DNA from: Mycolicibacterium phocaicum | GTDB lineage: Bacteria > Actinomycetota > Actinomycetes > Mycobacteriales > Mycobacteriaceae | Reading direction: 5' to 3' | Assembly (NCBI RefSeq): GCF_010731115.1 | Contig: NZ_AP022616.1 | Coordinates: 4,898,001 to 4,962,000, forward strand | Length of the DNA: 64,000 bases | Shown here: in pieces, positions 1-9,240 of the stretch | Layout: every line of letters begins with the position of its first letter | How positions within the stretch are numbered: position 1 is the first letter of the stretch | Notes under the pieces: generated by a model | What the model was told of the DNA's origin: nothing | The model's database searches: none | What the model saw: the letters and a program-made list of their open reading frames with translations, nothing else | Translations under genes and position numbers: made by a program

Positions 1-141
1 TCAGCCGAGGTAGACGCATGCCGGCCCCTTTCTCACCCCGGTCCGCAAGACGATACCGGTGGTACCCGAGTTGTGCGTGTCTTCGCGTCGCGTACCCCTG
101 TCGGTCACCTGACGGTCAGGCTGCGCTGCCAGCCTGCAGGT

Positions 142-1269
142 GTGCGAGTTGCGATCGTGGCGGAGTCCTTTCTCCCGAATGTCAACGGCGTCACCAATTC
201 GGTGCTCCGGGTGCTCGAGCACCTCCACCGGAACGGCCATGAGGCGCTGGTCATCGCGCCCGACACCCCGCGGGGCGAAACGCCCGCAGCCACTTTCCAC
301 GGCGATGTGCCCGTGCACCGCATCCCATCCCGGATGTTCCCCAAGGTGACGTCGCTGCCGCTGGGTGTGCCGCGACCGCGAATGGTGCGGGTACTGCGCG
401 ATTTTCGTCCTGACGTGGTGCACCTGGCCTCGCCCGCGCTGTTGGGTTACGGCGGCCTGCACGCCGCGCGCTTCCTCGGCATCCCGACCGTCGCGGTGTT
501 CCAGACCGACATCGCCGGTTTCGCGCAGAGCTACGGCGTCGGCATGATGACGAAAACCGCATGGGCCTGGAATCGGCACCTGCACTCGCGCGCCGACCGG
601 ACCCTTGCACCGTCCAGCGCGACGATGGAAGACCTTGTCACCCATCGCATCCCGCGGGTGCACAAGTGGGGTCGCGGCGTCGACATCACCGGTTTCGCGC
701 CGTCGGCCCGCAGTTCCGCGCTGCGGGCGCAGTGGTCGCCCGAGGGCAAGCCGGTGGTGGGTTTCGTCGGCCGACTGGCCCCCGAGAAGCATGTGGAGCG
801 GCTGGCCGCGCTGGCGGGCCGCGACGATCTGCAGCTCGTGGTGGTCGGTGAAGGCATCGATCAACCCAAGCTTGAAAAGCTGCTGCCCACAGCGGTTTTC
901 ACCGGCGCACTGTACGGCCGGGAACTGGCCACGGCCTACGCCAGCATGGACGTTTTCGTGCACCCGGGGGAGCACGAGACGTTCTGTCAGGCCGTCCAGG
1001 AGGCCATGGCGTCGGGCCTGCCGGTCATCGCGCCGAATGCCGGCGGCCCGCGTGACCTGGTGACGCCCATGCACACCGGATTGCTCTTGCCGGTAGCGGA
1101 TTTCGAGGGGTCGCTGCCGGCCGCGGTCGATCACCTGCTCGCCGAGCGGTCGCGCTACTCGCTCGCCGCCCGCCGCAGCGTGCTGGGCCGCACCTGGCCC
1201 GCCGTCTGCGACGAACTGCTCGGCCACTACGCCGCCGTCCTCGGCGAGCGCCGCGCCCTCGCTGCCTAG
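142..1269 (+). CDS. mgtA: GDP-mannose-dependent alpha-mannosyltransferase (MgtA type)
   Basis: A GT-B fold, GT4-family glycosyltransferase that in mycobacteria adds mannose to glycolipid acceptors on the cytoplasmic face of the membrane. The protein opens with [17 protein letters not shown], the acceptor-side Rossmann start, and has the GT4 donor-site motif [25 protein letters not shown] near the C-terminus (E-x7-E pattern). I chose the GTG at 142 because the M. tuberculosis Rv0557 protein, as I recall it, begins almost at this point; the frame stays open upstream to 73 and to the window edge. The product is about 375 residues, close to the family norm. In M. tuberculosis this gene also lies next to menH. 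Confidence 0.9.
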   Translation: MRVAIVAESFLPNVNGVTNSVLRVLEHLHRNGHEALVIAPDTPRGETPAATFHGDVPVHRIPSRMFPKVTSLPLGVPRPRMVRVLRDFRPDVVHLASPALLGYGGLHAARFLGIPTVAVFQTDIAGFAQSYGVGMMTKTAWAWNRHLHSRADRTLAPSSATMEDLVTHRIPRVHKWGRGVDITGFAPSARSSALRAQWSPEGKPVVGFVGRLAPEKHVERLAALAGRDDLQLVVVGEGIDQPKLEKLLPTAVFTGALYGRELATAYASMDVFVHPGEHETFCQAVQEAMASGLPVIAPNAGGPRDLVTPMHTGLLLPVADFEGSLPAAVDHLLAERSRYSLAARRSVLGRTWPAVCDELLGHYAAVLGERRALAA

Positions 1270-1284
1270 TCACTGCCTTCTTCC

Positions 1285-1413
1285 CGCGAGCGGCCGTGTC
1301 TGTACGGCGACACACCGTATTTGGTGTACACAAACGTCCCGCTCGCGGCCGCCGAGCGCGACGTATTTGCACACACCGGCCAGCGTGTCGGGGTACAAAC
1401 ACGGCCGCTCGCG
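1285..1413. repeat. REP-like palindromic repeat cluster in the mgtA 3' intergenic region
   Basis: Two 21-bp arms, 1285-1305 and 1393-1413, are inverted copies of one another with a single mismatch (core CGAGCGGCCGTGT). Between them lie two further degenerate copies in alternating orientation, around 1327-1352 (TGTACACAAACGTCCCGCTC) and 1356-1378. The block separates mgtA from the convergent gene ending at 1429. It could fold into a large cruciform and act as terminator for both genes, or be a dispersed mycobacterial intergenic repeat. Confidence 0.6.
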
Positions 1414-1428
1414 GTGCGTGTGGGTTCG

Positions 1429-1707
1429 CTATGAGCGCACGTGGACCAGGTCGTACACGTACGAGCGGTCGTCCTTGCGACTCACCCACGCACCCTCGGG
1501 TGGCAGGTAACCGAACCCCGCGTGGTCGAACGGGCGACTCGACACCGCGCCCCGATCCGTGCACACCACCCACCCGAAGTGCGGCAGCCGCCGGCACCAG
1601 ATGTCCAGATCGACCCGCTTGTACGACGGAAACCCGTGCGCCTCGCCGTCTTCGGCGAACTCATGGGTCAACCCGTCGTCCCGTCGGACGAATTTCAATC
1701 CCGCCAT
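1429..1707 (-). CDS. conserved hypothetical protein, 92 aa
   Basis: Small soluble protein starting MAGLKFVRRDDGLTHEFAED and ending YVYDLVHVRS, with no signal peptide or membrane segment. It is rich in aromatic residues (DIWCRRLPHFGWVV). The ATG at 1707 lies 14 bases beyond the SDR gene stop at 1722, with a GAAGGAACTCCG ribosome-binding region upstream, so the two are probably one transcript. I do not recognise a family; function is unknown. It is kept as a gene because of the good ribosome-binding site, operonic spacing and non-random composition. Confidence 0.65.
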   Translation of the reverse strand: MAGLKFVRRDDGLTHEFAEDGEAHGFPSYKRVDLDIWCRRLPHFGWVVCTDRGAVSSRPFDHAGFGYLPPEGAWVSRKDDRSYVYDLVHVRS

Positions 1708-1721
1708 CGGAGTTCCTTCGT

Positions 1722-2546
1722 TCAGCCTTGCGCCAGCTCGGACACCGGCTGCCACTCTTCCCAGGTGCGCAACCGGTTTTCGTAATCGGCCTTCGCGATC
1801 TGCAGCGGTGCGCTGCCGAAAAATACTCGCAGCGGCGGCTTTTCGGCGTCGACGATCTTGAGCACCGCGGCCGCTGAGGCCTCCGGGTTGCCCGGTACCG
1901 CATTGCGCTCGCCGCGCCAGCGCGCGACGTCCGCCCGAAGTCCGTCGTACTCCGGCAGTTCCGTGGTCCGCTTCGCCGACGCGCCGCCCCAGTCGGTCGC
2001 GAAACCACCCGGCTCGATCAAGGTGACATGAATACCGAACCGCTCCACCTCGGCGGCCAGCGACTGCGAGAAACCCTCCAGCGCCCACTTGGATGCGTGG
2101 TACGCGCCGAGGCCCGCGAACGCGCTGATACCGCCGATCGAGGACACCTGGATGATGTGCCCGCTGCCCTGCGCCCGCAGGTACGGCAGCGCCGCCTGCG
2201 TGATCCACAGCGCACCGAAGACGTTGGTTTCGATCTGGTCCCGCGCCTCGGCCTCCGACAGCTCCTCGATGAAGCCGAACTGGCCGTAGCCCGCGTTGTT
2301 GACGACGACGTCCAGCCGGCCGAAGTGCTCGTGCGCCGTCTTCACGGCGGCGAAGTCGGCGTCGCGGTCGGTGACGTCGAGCGCGATGGGCAGCAGCGCG
2401 TCGCCGTACTTGGCGACGAGGTCGTCGAGCGTCGACACGTCCCGCGCCGTCGCAGCCACCTTGTCGCCGCGCTCCAGCGCCGCCGCCGTCCACTTGCGTC
2501 CGAACCCGCGCGATGTCCCCGTGATGAACCAGACTTTTGCACCCAT
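1722..2546 (-). CDS. short-chain dehydrogenase/reductase (SDR), 274 aa
   Basis: Classical SDR oxidoreductase using NAD(P)(H). The cofactor-binding motif TGTSRGFG is at residues 9-16, NNAG near 88, and the catalytic Ser and YxxxK are in SSIGG and YHASK. The arginine after TGTS suggests NADP preference. Length fits classical SDRs. It is transcribed away from menH, whose start lies 85 bases off, so the two promoters share a short intergenic region. The substrate cannot be inferred from the sequence. Confidence 0.85.
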   Translation of the reverse strand: MGAKVWFITGTSRGFGRKWTAAALERGDKVAATARDVSTLDDLVAKYGDALLPIALDVTDRDADFAAVKTAHEHFGRLDVVVNNAGYGQFGFIEELSEAEARDQIETNVFGALWITQAALPYLRAQGSGHIIQVSSIGGISAFAGLGAYHASKWALEGFSQSLAAEVERFGIHVTLIEPGGFATDWGGASAKRTTELPEYDGLRADVARWRGERNAVPGNPEASAAAVLKIVDAEKPPLRVFFGSAPLQIAKADYENRLRTWEEWQPVSELAQG

Positions 2547-2630
2547 GCGGCTTACAGCTCCCGCGGTGGCAGTTCCATTCCCGGGCCGCCGCAGACGCGG
2601 GGCGCAAGACCAGCCGGTAGCGTCATATCC

Positions 2631-3341
2631 GTGAGTCGCGCGTCATTGGAGAAGGATCCGCACGAGGTTGCGTCGATGTTCGACGGCGTGGCCCGCCGCT
2701 ATGACATCACCAACACCGTGCTGTCCCTGGGACAGGACCGGTTCTGGCGGCGGCAGACGCGCGCCGCGCTGGGCATCGGACCAGGTGACAAGGTTTTGGA
2801 CCTCGCTGCCGGGACGGCGGTGTCGACCGTCGAGCTCGCGACGTCGGGCGCCTGGTGTGTGGCCTGCGACTTCTCGGTCGGCATGCTCGCCGCCGGTGCG
2901 GCCCGGAACGTCCCGAAGGTGGCCGGTGACGCCACCAGGCTGCCGTTCGACGACGGCGTCTTCGACGCGGTGACCATCAGCTTCGGGCTGCGCAACGTCG
3001 TCGACTTCAGCGCCGGCCTGCGCGAGATGGCCCGGGTGACCCGGCCCGGCGGTCGTCTGGTGGTGTGTGAGTTCTCCACGCCCACCAACCGCCTGTTCGC
3101 GACGGCCTACAAGGAGTACCTGATGAAGGCGCTCCCGACGATGGCCACCGCGGTGTCGTCCAACCCCGAGGCGTACGTCTATCTCGCCGAGTCCATCCGG
3201 GCCTGGCCTGATCAGGACGACCTGGCCCGCAAGATCGAGGCGGCCGGCTGGTCGCAGGTGCGCTGGCGCAACCTGACCGGAGGGATCGTCGCGCTGCACG
3301 CGGCGGTGAAACCGCCAATGGGCTCAGTCGTCAATCCGTGA
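2631..3341 (+). CDS. menH: demethylmenaquinone methyltransferase
   Basis: SAM-dependent C-methyltransferase (UbiE/MenG/COQ5 family; menH in mycobacterial naming) that converts demethylmenaquinone to menaquinone, the respiratory quinone of mycobacteria. SAM-binding motif I is LDLAAGTAV (residues 56-64), followed by DATRLPF and the family signature FGLRNVVD. The N-terminal [20 protein letters not shown] is also typical. The GTG at 2631 gives [20 protein letters not shown], which matches the family N-terminus; the frame is open far upstream but that part is antisense to the SDR gene. The stop overlaps the GTG of the next gene (GTGA), indicating translational coupling. Confidence 0.92.
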   Translation: MSRASLEKDPHEVASMFDGVARRYDITNTVLSLGQDRFWRRQTRAALGIGPGDKVLDLAAGTAVSTVELATSGAWCVACDFSVGMLAAGAARNVPKVAGDATRLPFDDGVFDAVTISFGLRNVVDFSAGLREMARVTRPGGRLVVCEFSTPTNRLFATAYKEYLMKALPTMATAVSSNPEAYVYLAESIRAWPDQDDLARKIEAAGWSQVRWRNLTGGIVALHAAVKPPMGSVVNP

Positions 3342-4270
3342 TTCCCGTCCTCGCCGTAGCCGGCTTCCTCGGCGCGGGCAAGACCACGCTGCTCAACCAC
3401 CTGCTGCGTAACGGCCGCGGCGCGCGAATCGGCGTGCTGGTCAACGACTTCGGGTCCGTCAACATCGACGCGATGCTGGTCGCCGGTCAGGTCGACGCCA
3501 TGGCGTCACTGTCCAACGGGTGCATCTGCTGCGTCGCGGAGGACGGTGAGGTGGCCGAGATGCTCGGCAAGCTGGCCGCCGTCCGCCCGGCCCTGGATCT
3601 GATCGTGGTGGAGGCCAGCGGCGTCGCCGAGCCGCCCGCGGTGGCGCGCACCATCATGACGGCCGATTCGGATGACTTCCACTACGCCGGCCTGATCCTG
3701 GTGGTCAACGGATGCGAGCCGGAGTTCGGGCACGGGCTGCCGGTCGCCGACCTGGTGGTGCTGAACCGGGCCTCCGAGGCCACCGACATCGATGACGTGG
3801 TGGCTCGCATTCGCGCGCAGAATCCGCGAGTTCCGGTGCAGCCCACCGATTTCGCGCGGATCGACCCGACGCTGCTCATCGACATCCCGGAACGCGCCCC
3901 GCAGGCTCAGCTGTCGTTCGACGAGCTGCTGCACGATGATCACGACCACGACCATCCCGTCTACCAGTCCGTCGAATACACCACCGGTGACGTGCTGAAC
4001 CCGCGCCGCTTGCTGGCGCTGCTGCGGGATCGTCCCGAAGGGCTTTACCGGGCAAAGGGTTTCGTCGACTTCGGCGCCGGACACCGCTATCTGCTGCAGC
4101 TGGTGGGCGGCTCGCTGCGGCTGCAGAAGCGCCGCGGCACCGGCACCCAACTGGTGTGCATCGGCACCGGTATGGACACCGAGAAGGTGCGGGCGGCGCT
4201 GCACGAGTGCACGACCGAACCGGCCGACGAGAACGCGATCCTCGGGGTCCACAAGTACGTGGTGCAGTAG
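3338..4270 (+). CDS. CobW/G3E family GTP-binding metallochaperone-like protein
   Basis: G3E GTPase of the CobW/P47K/YjiA type. The P-loop GFLGAGKTT is at residues 9-17, the metal-binding CxCC motif (NGCICC) at 60-65, and a histidine-rich stretch HDDHDHDHP near 203-211 precedes the C-terminal CobW_C domain. Such proteins couple GTP hydrolysis to delivery of zinc or cobalt. The GTG start at 3338 overlaps the menH stop, so expression appears coupled to menaquinone methylation, an unusual neighbour for a metallochaperone. Which metal and client it serves cannot be read from the sequence. Confidence 0.88.
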   Translation: MIPVLAVAGFLGAGKTTLLNHLLRNGRGARIGVLVNDFGSVNIDAMLVAGQVDAMASLSNGCICCVAEDGEVAEMLGKLAAVRPALDLIVVEASGVAEPPAVARTIMTADSDDFHYAGLILVVNGCEPEFGHGLPVADLVVLNRASEATDIDDVVARIRAQNPRVPVQPTDFARIDPTLLIDIPERAPQAQLSFDELLHDDHDHDHPVYQSVEYTTGDVLNPRRLLALLRDRPEGLYRAKGFVDFGAGHRYLLQLVGGSLRLQKRRGTGTQLVCIGTGMDTEKVRAALHECTTEPADENAILGVHKYVVQ

Positions 4271-4400
4271 CCGCAAGCGCGAGATCGACGTCGACTGCGA
4301 ACTGACGTCGTAAGAGATCGAGTGCGAGTGTGCGTGGGTTCGCAGTCAACGCCCGCGGTCGCGCCAGATATCCTGACCCCTCACCTGAGTTCGAGGAGAT

Positions 4401-4685
4401 GTGTTGTTCAAGGTCAATGAGTACTTCGATGGCAAGGTCGCATCGATCGCGTTCGCGCCCGCCGAGGGCCCCGCGACCGTCGGCGTCATGGCTGTCGGCG
4501 AATACGAATTCGGCACCTCGAGCCTTGAGATCATGCATGTGGTGTCCGGCGCCCTGACCGTCAAGCTGCCCGGCAGCGACGAGTGGGAAACCTTCGCCGC
4601 GGGAACGCAATTCACGGTGCCGGCCGACAGCAAGTTCGGTGTCCGCGTCGAGGTCGAGACCGCGTACCTCTGCGAATACCGGTAA
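4401..4685 (+). CDS. ppnP: pyrimidine/purine nucleoside phosphorylase PpnP
   Basis: Small cupin-fold enzyme (DUF1255, E. coli YaiE/PpnP) that phosphorolyses several nucleosides to base and ribose-1-phosphate. The 94-residue product has the family hallmarks NEYFDGKV near the N-terminus, [11 protein letters not shown], and a C-terminal YLCEYR, matching the YLCRYL end of the E. coli protein. A GAGGAG ribosome-binding site at 4393-4398 directly precedes the GTG. It is followed by a strong hairpin terminator, so it is probably transcribed alone or as the last gene after menH-cobW. Confidence 0.88.
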   Translation: MLFKVNEYFDGKVASIAFAPAEGPATVGVMAVGEYEFGTSSLEIMHVVSGALTVKLPGSDEWETFAAGTQFTVPADSKFGVRVEVETAYLCEYR

Positions 4686-4700
4686 CTTTCCGCCCACGGT

Positions 4701-4740
4701 GAACTTGGTCGCGACTTTTCGCAAAGTCGCGACCAAGTTC
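4701..4740 (+). terminator. intrinsic terminator after ppnP
   Basis: A perfect 18-bp inverted repeat (arms 4701-4718 and 4723-4740, outer half GAACTTGGTCGCGACTTT) with a TCGC loop is followed by ATTTTC. It sits 15 bases after the ppnP stop and just before the next start at 4764. The stem is far longer than needed for termination and may also be a dispersed palindrome. Confidence 0.75.
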
Positions 4741-4763
4741 ATTTTCGGCACCATGATGGGGCC

Positions 4764-5833
4764 ATGCCCTACGGACGCCTGGCTGACCCTGACTGCACCA
4801 TCGGCACCGACCCGCGCGCCGACCCGCGCATGGTCAAGGCGCTCGCCGCGTTCGGCATCGACGGCCGACTGCCGGAGGCGCCCCTGACCGTCGACGCGCC
4901 GCTCGCGCAGCGCGTGGAGTTCTCGAACTTCGCCGAGCAGGGGACCGGCGCCGTGCTCAAGATGTTCGGCGAGCAGGCCCCGGCCGCAGCGGGCGTCACC
5001 ACCTCGACCACCACCATCACCGGCACCGACGGCAACGAGATCACGCTGTTCATCAGCCGGCCGACCGACGCCGACGGCCCGCTGCCCGGCCTCGTGCACC
5101 TGCACGGCGGCGGCATGGCGATCTGCAGTGCCGCAGACATCCAGTACGTCCGGCTGCGCGAAAACCTCGCGGCCGCAGGCCTTGTCGTCGTCGGCGTCGA
5201 GTTCCGTAACTCCGGCGGTGCCCTCGGCCCGCCCTCGGCCCGCACCCGTTCCCGGCCGGTCTGGGCGACTGCGCCGCGGCCGTGCGGTGGACCGCGGCGC
5301 ACCAGGACGAGCTCGGGATCAGCCACCTCATCGTGTCGGGGGAGTCCGGCGGCGGGAACCTGACGCTGACGGTCGCGCTGAAGGCCAAGCGAGAAGGCTG
5401 GATCGGCGAGATCGCCGGCGTCTACGCGCAGTGTCCGTACATCTCCAACCGGTGGCTCGAGGACTGCGACGAGCTGCCGTCGCTACGGGAGAACGACCAG
5501 TACTTCATCAGCCGCCTGCAACTGGCCCTGTTGGGTTCCATCTATGACCCCGACCAGCAGCACGCGCAGGACGGCACCTGCTGGGCCGCGGAGGCCACCG
5601 ATCTGGAGCTGGAAGGCCTTCCGCCACACGTCATTTCGGTCAACGAACTCGACCCGCTGCGCGACGAGGGGCTGATCTACTACCGCAGGCTCGCCGCCGC
5701 GGGCGTCAGCGTCGTCGGCCGGATCGTCGCCGGCACCTGCCACGCGGGCGACATCCTGCTTGCCGGTGCCATGCCCGACGTCTTCGCTGCCACCGTGCGC
5801 GACATCGTCGGGTTCGCGCGGTCGCTCAGCTGA
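4764..5833 (+). pseudogene. alpha/beta hydrolase (HSL-type), frameshifted by an 11-bp tandem duplication
   Basis: Esterase/lipase of the hormone-sensitive-lipase family. All catalytic elements are present but split over two frames: the oxyanion-hole HLHGGG lies in the first part (4764 to about 5220), while the nucleophile GESGGGN, the acid in NELDPLRDEG and the histidine in CHAGD lie in the second (to 5833). The sequence gccctcggccc occurs twice in tandem, at 5220-5230 and 5231-5241. Deleting one copy restores one reading frame with GALGPHPFPAGLGDCAAAVRW, the expected family sequence. As written, translation of the first part would run to 5363 out of frame. Either a recent pseudogene, a phase-variable slippage site or a sequencing error. 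The 3' end overlaps menJ by 8 bp. Confidence 0.85.
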
Positions 5834-7046
5834 ACGGCTTGCGCTGATCCAGCCGGCGTGAGCCGCGTCCGGCGCGGCGCCAGAGGCGGGCGATCATGTC
5901 GGTGTCCTCCTCCGTCACCAGATTGCCCATGGCCCGCACCGCGACCGTCATCAGGTACTGCGACCGCATCGCGACAGGCCCCGTCAGCGGCAGGAACCTC
6001 GGCAGCGTCAGCAGGATCGCCAGTCGGCGGGCCACGGAGAACCCGGCGGCATAGTGCTGTTGCAGCAGTGCGGGCCAGGCCGCGCTCAGGTCGCCCGAGC
6101 CGAGCAGGTCAGCAGCCAGCCGGCCGGTTTCCAGGCCGTAGTCGATGCCCTCGCCGTTGAGCGGGTTGACACACGCGGCGGCGTCGCCGACGAGCATCCA
6201 GTTCGGTCCCGCGACGCCGGACACCGCGCCGCCCATCGGCAGCAGCGCCGACTTGGCCAGCCGCGGCTGACCCTCGAAGCCCCATTCGTCGCGGCGCAGG
6301 TCGGTGTAGTGGGCGAGCAGCGGGCGCAGCGCGGCGTCGGCCGGACGTTTCTCGGTGGCCAGCGCACCCACGCCGATGTTCACGTCGCCGTTGCCCAGCG
6401 GGAAGATCCAGCCGTAGCCCGGCAGCACTTCGCCCTCGGGGGAGCGCAGCTCCAGGTGCGACGTGATCCACGGCTCGGCGTGCCGCGGCGTCTCGATGTA
6501 GGCGCGGATCGCGACGCCGTACACCGTCTCCTGGTGCCACTGCCGGCCCAGCACACGGCCCAGCGTCGAGCGGGCACCGTCGGCCACGATGAGTTCGGTG
6601 CAGCTCACCTCTTGTCCGTCGTCGAGCTGCAACGTGGTGACCCGGCCGGCGGCGTCGTGGGAGACCCCTACGGCCTTGACGCCCAGCAGCATCTTCGCCC
6701 CGGAGTCGGCGGCGACCTGACGAATCCGGTCATCGAGTTCGGTGCGGGGCACAGCGCTGCTGGTGGCCGGGAACGACGGCCCGGGCCAGCGCACCTCGCG
6801 CTGGGCGCCGAAGCCGGCCAGCCGCAGCCCGTGGTGGCTGACGTGGCCGTCGAGCCACTCGCCGAGTCCCAGCTCACGCAGCTCGGCGATGGCCCGCGGC
6901 GTCAGCCCGTCGCCGCAGGCCTTGTCCCGGGGAAACTGCGCGGAGTCGATCACCAGGACGTCGCGGCCCCGACGCGCTGCCCAGGCGGCAGCGGCGGAAC
7001 CTGCCGGCCCGGCTCCGACCACGACCACATCTGCGTGCACGACCAT
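5826..7046 (-). CDS. menJ: menaquinone reductase MenJ (geranylgeranyl reductase family)
   Basis: FAD-dependent reductase that saturates one isoprene unit of menaquinone-9, giving the MK-9(II-H2) of mycobacteria. The FAD-binding GAGPAG is at residues 11-16, followed by FPRDKACGDGLTPRA, the typical geranylgeranyl-reductase motif, and the second FAD motif GDAAACVNPLNGEGIDYGLETGR near the C-terminus. Its 406 residues fit the family (Rv0561c in M. tuberculosis). It is divergent from grcC1 with only 21 bases between the start codons, so at least one promoter must lie inside a neighbouring coding sequence or the mRNAs are nearly leaderless. Confidence 0.9.
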   Translation of the reverse strand: MVVHADVVVVGAGPAGSAAAAWAARRGRDVLVIDSAQFPRDKACGDGLTPRAIAELRELGLGEWLDGHVSHHGLRLAGFGAQREVRWPGPSFPATSSAVPRTELDDRIRQVAADSGAKMLLGVKAVGVSHDAAGRVTTLQLDDGQEVSCTELIVADGARSTLGRVLGRQWHQETVYGVAIRAYIETPRHAEPWITSHLELRSPEGEVLPGYGWIFPLGNGDVNIGVGALATEKRPADAALRPLLAHYTDLRRDEWGFEGQPRLAKSALLPMGGAVSGVAGPNWMLVGDAAACVNPLNGEGIDYGLETGRLAADLLGSGDLSAAWPALLQQHYAAGFSVARRLAILLTLPRFLPLTGPVAMRSQYLMTVAVRAMGNLVTEEDTDMIARLWRRAGRGSRRLDQRKPFS

Positions 7047-7067
7047 GCCGCCCAGTATGTTGGACCC

Positions 7068-8075
7068 ATGAAGACACCAGCGACAGTGGTCGCGGGCGTG
7101 GACTTTGGTGACGCCGCCTTCGCCGCGCAGGTTCGTGACGCGGTCGCGCGCATCGAAGACCTGATGTCGACCGAGCTGGGCAAAGCCGACGAGCTGATGG
7201 CCGAGGCGGTCCAGCACCTGTTCCAGGCCGGTGGCAAGCGGTTCCGTCCGCTGTTCACCGTGCTGTCGGCGTCGCTGGGGCCCGACCCCGACAACAACGA
7301 CGTCGCGATCGCCGGCGCCGTGATCGAGCTGGTGCACCTGGCGACGCTGTACCACGACGACGTCATGGACGAGGCGCAGGTGCGACGCGGCGCGGACAGC
7401 GCCAATGCCCGCTGGGGCAACAACATCGCGATCCTGGCCGGTGACTACCTGTTCGCCACCGCCTCGCGGCTGGTGTCCCGGCTGGGGCCCGACGCGGTGC
7501 GCGTCATCGCCGACACCTTCGCCCAGCTGGTGACGGGCCAGATGCGCGAGACCCGCGGCGCCCTCGAAGGCGCCGACCCTGTCGAGCACTACCTGAAGGT
7601 CGTGTACGAGAAGACTTCGTGCCTGATCGAGGCGTCCGGACGGTTCGGCGCGACGTTCTCCGGCTCCGATGAGGAGCAGATCGAGCGGCTGAGCCGGCTC
7701 GGCGGCATCGTCGGCACCATCTTCCAGATCTCCGACGACATCATCGACATCGACAGTGATCCCGACGAGTCGGGCAAGGTGCCGGGTACCGATCTGCGTG
7801 AAGGCGTGCACACCCTGCCGGTGCTGTACGCGCTGAAGGAAACCGGACCCGACGCCGACCGGCTGCGGGTGCTGCTGGCCAAGCCCATCGACAACGACGC
7901 CGACCTCGCCGAGGCGCTGGCGTTGTTGCGCGCGTCGCACGGCATGGTGGAGGCCAAGCGCACCGTGCAGCGCTTCGCCGCGGACGCTCGCGCCGAGCTG
8001 AACAACCTCCCGGACCTGCCCGGCCGGTTGGCGCTGCTCAACCTGGTCGAGTACACCGCTGACCGCCACGGCTGA
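7068..8075 (+). CDS. grcC1: long-chain polyprenyl diphosphate synthase
   Basis: Trans-prenyltransferase of the IspA/IspB superfamily, 335 residues, making the isoprenoid side chain, most likely of menaquinone. Both aspartate-rich motifs are intact: DDVMD at 97-101 (first, allylic substrate) and DDIID at 223-227 (second, IPP side). GGKRFRP at 55-61 binds IPP. The synteny with menH and menJ and the small residues ahead of the first motif support a long-chain (C35-C50) product. Exact chain length is not determinable here. Confidence 0.9.
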   Translation: MKTPATVVAGVDFGDAAFAAQVRDAVARIEDLMSTELGKADELMAEAVQHLFQAGGKRFRPLFTVLSASLGPDPDNNDVAIAGAVIELVHLATLYHDDVMDEAQVRRGADSANARWGNNIAILAGDYLFATASRLVSRLGPDAVRVIADTFAQLVTGQMRETRGALEGADPVEHYLKVVYEKTSCLIEASGRFGATFSGSDEEQIERLSRLGGIVGTIFQISDDIIDIDSDPDESGKVPGTDLREGVHTLPVLYALKETGPDADRLRVLLAKPIDNDADLAEALALLRASHGMVEAKRTVQRFAADARAELNNLPDLPGRLALLNLVEYTADRHG

Positions 8076-8159
8076 CCTCCCGACGGGACACCCTGGAACC
8101 AGGCACCAGTTGCCGAGCGTTCAATTCAGTGAGTTTGACTGCGCTGGAGGAGGTAGCCG

Positions 8160-9023
8160 ATGACGTGGAATCCGCACGCGAACACCGCGAAGACGTTCGC
8201 GCTGCTGGCGGGCTTCTCGACGCTCATCGTGCTGATCGGGTCGCTGTTCGGCAAGAACATCATGTACCTGGCGGTGCTGTTCGCCATCGGCATGAACGCC
8301 TACGTCTACTTCAACAGCGCCAAGATGGCGCTGCGGGCCATGCATGCGCAGCCGGTCAGCGAGATGCAGGCGCCCGCCATGTACCGCATCGTCCGCGAGC
8401 TGGCCACCACCGCGCGGCAGCCGATGCCGCAGCTCTACATCAGCGACACCGACGCCCCCAACGCCTTCGCCACCGGGCGCAATCCCCGCAATGCCGCGGT
8501 GTGCTGCACGACGGGCATCCTGAACCTCCTCACCGAGCGCGAGCTGCGCGCCGTGCTGGGGCATGAGCTGTCGCACGTCTACAACCGCGACATCCTGATC
8601 TCCTGCGTCGCGGGCGCCATGGCGTCGGTGGTGACGGCACTGGTCAACGTCGCGTACTTCATCGGCATGTTCGGTGGCGACCGCGACGACCGGCCCAATC
8701 CTTTTGTCCTGCTGGTACTTTCGATCGTCGGCCCGCTGGCCGCGACCATCATCCGGCTGGCCGTGTCGCGCTCGCGCGAGTACCAGGCCGACCAGTCGGG
8801 CGCCGAGCTGACAGGCGACCCGCTGGCGCTGGCGAGCGCGCTGCGCAAGATCAGCGCCGGCGTCCAGCAGGCCCCGCTGCCCCCGGAGCCGCAGCTGGCC
8901 GACCAGGCCCACCTGATGATCGCCAACCCGTTCCGGGCCGGCGAGAAGATCGGCAAGCTGTTCTCGACCCATCCGCCCATCGAGGACCGGATCGCGCGCC
9001 TGGAGCGTATGGCCGGGCGGTAG
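8160..9023 (+). CDS. htpX: membrane zinc metalloprotease HtpX
   Basis: M48 family membrane protease for quality control of membrane proteins. Two N-terminal membrane helices (about residues 13-30 and 35-52), the zinc motif HELSH at 135-139, a second hydrophobic pair (about 147-170 and 182-202), and the third zinc ligand in [11 protein letters not shown]. Length 287 is normal. A GGAGGTAG ribosome-binding site lies just before the ATG. Downstream of grcC1 with 84 bases between, as in M. tuberculosis. Confidence 0.92.
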   Translation: MTWNPHANTAKTFALLAGFSTLIVLIGSLFGKNIMYLAVLFAIGMNAYVYFNSAKMALRAMHAQPVSEMQAPAMYRIVRELATTARQPMPQLYISDTDAPNAFATGRNPRNAAVCCTTGILNLLTERELRAVLGHELSHVYNRDILISCVAGAMASVVTALVNVAYFIGMFGGDRDDRPNPFVLLVLSIVGPLAATIIRLAVSRSREYQADQSGAELTGDPLALASALRKISAGVQQAPLPPEPQLADQAHLMIANPFRAGEKIGKLFSTHPPIEDRIARLERMAGR

Positions 9024-9140
9024 TGCCCGGTTTCTCTCGTTGATCCTGCGTCGAGGGTCTTGGCTTCTCGCACACTTGCGCCCTGGTTTCAGGGTCAACG
9101 CACGCCGCGGGCCGGGCGGGCACGTGAAACTCATAGAAAG

Positions 9141-9216
9141 ATACCCCCTGGGGGTACTTGACCACCCCTGGCGTCGCTGCGTAACGTCGCCCTTGTCAGG
9201 TACCCCCAGGGGGTAT
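9141..9216 (+). promoter_or_regulatory. promoter bracketed by two CsoR-type operators
   Basis: TACCCCCTGGGGGTA at 9142-9156 and TACCCCCAGGGGGTA at 9201-9215 are exact reverse complements, and the match extends to 17 bp. They resemble the TACCC...GGGTA operators of CsoR/RicR-family copper sensors. Between them lies a good sigma-70-like promoter, TTGACC (9158-9163), 18-base spacer, TAACGT (9182-9187), so the first operator abuts the -35 and the second covers the start-site region. The DUF1326 gene starts at 9241. No CsoR-family gene is present in this window. Confidence 0.75.
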
Positions 9217-9240
9217 GTAAACGAGAAGGGATTCAGAGCG

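Noticed and set aside
1..1227. Minus-strand open frame covering the window start
   Set aside because: Antisense to mgtA; composition and lack of motifs indicate a GC-driven shadow.
6054..7067. N-terminal extension of the grcC1 frame
   Set aside because: Antisense to menJ; the prenyl synthase has its proper start at 7068 with a family-like N-terminus.
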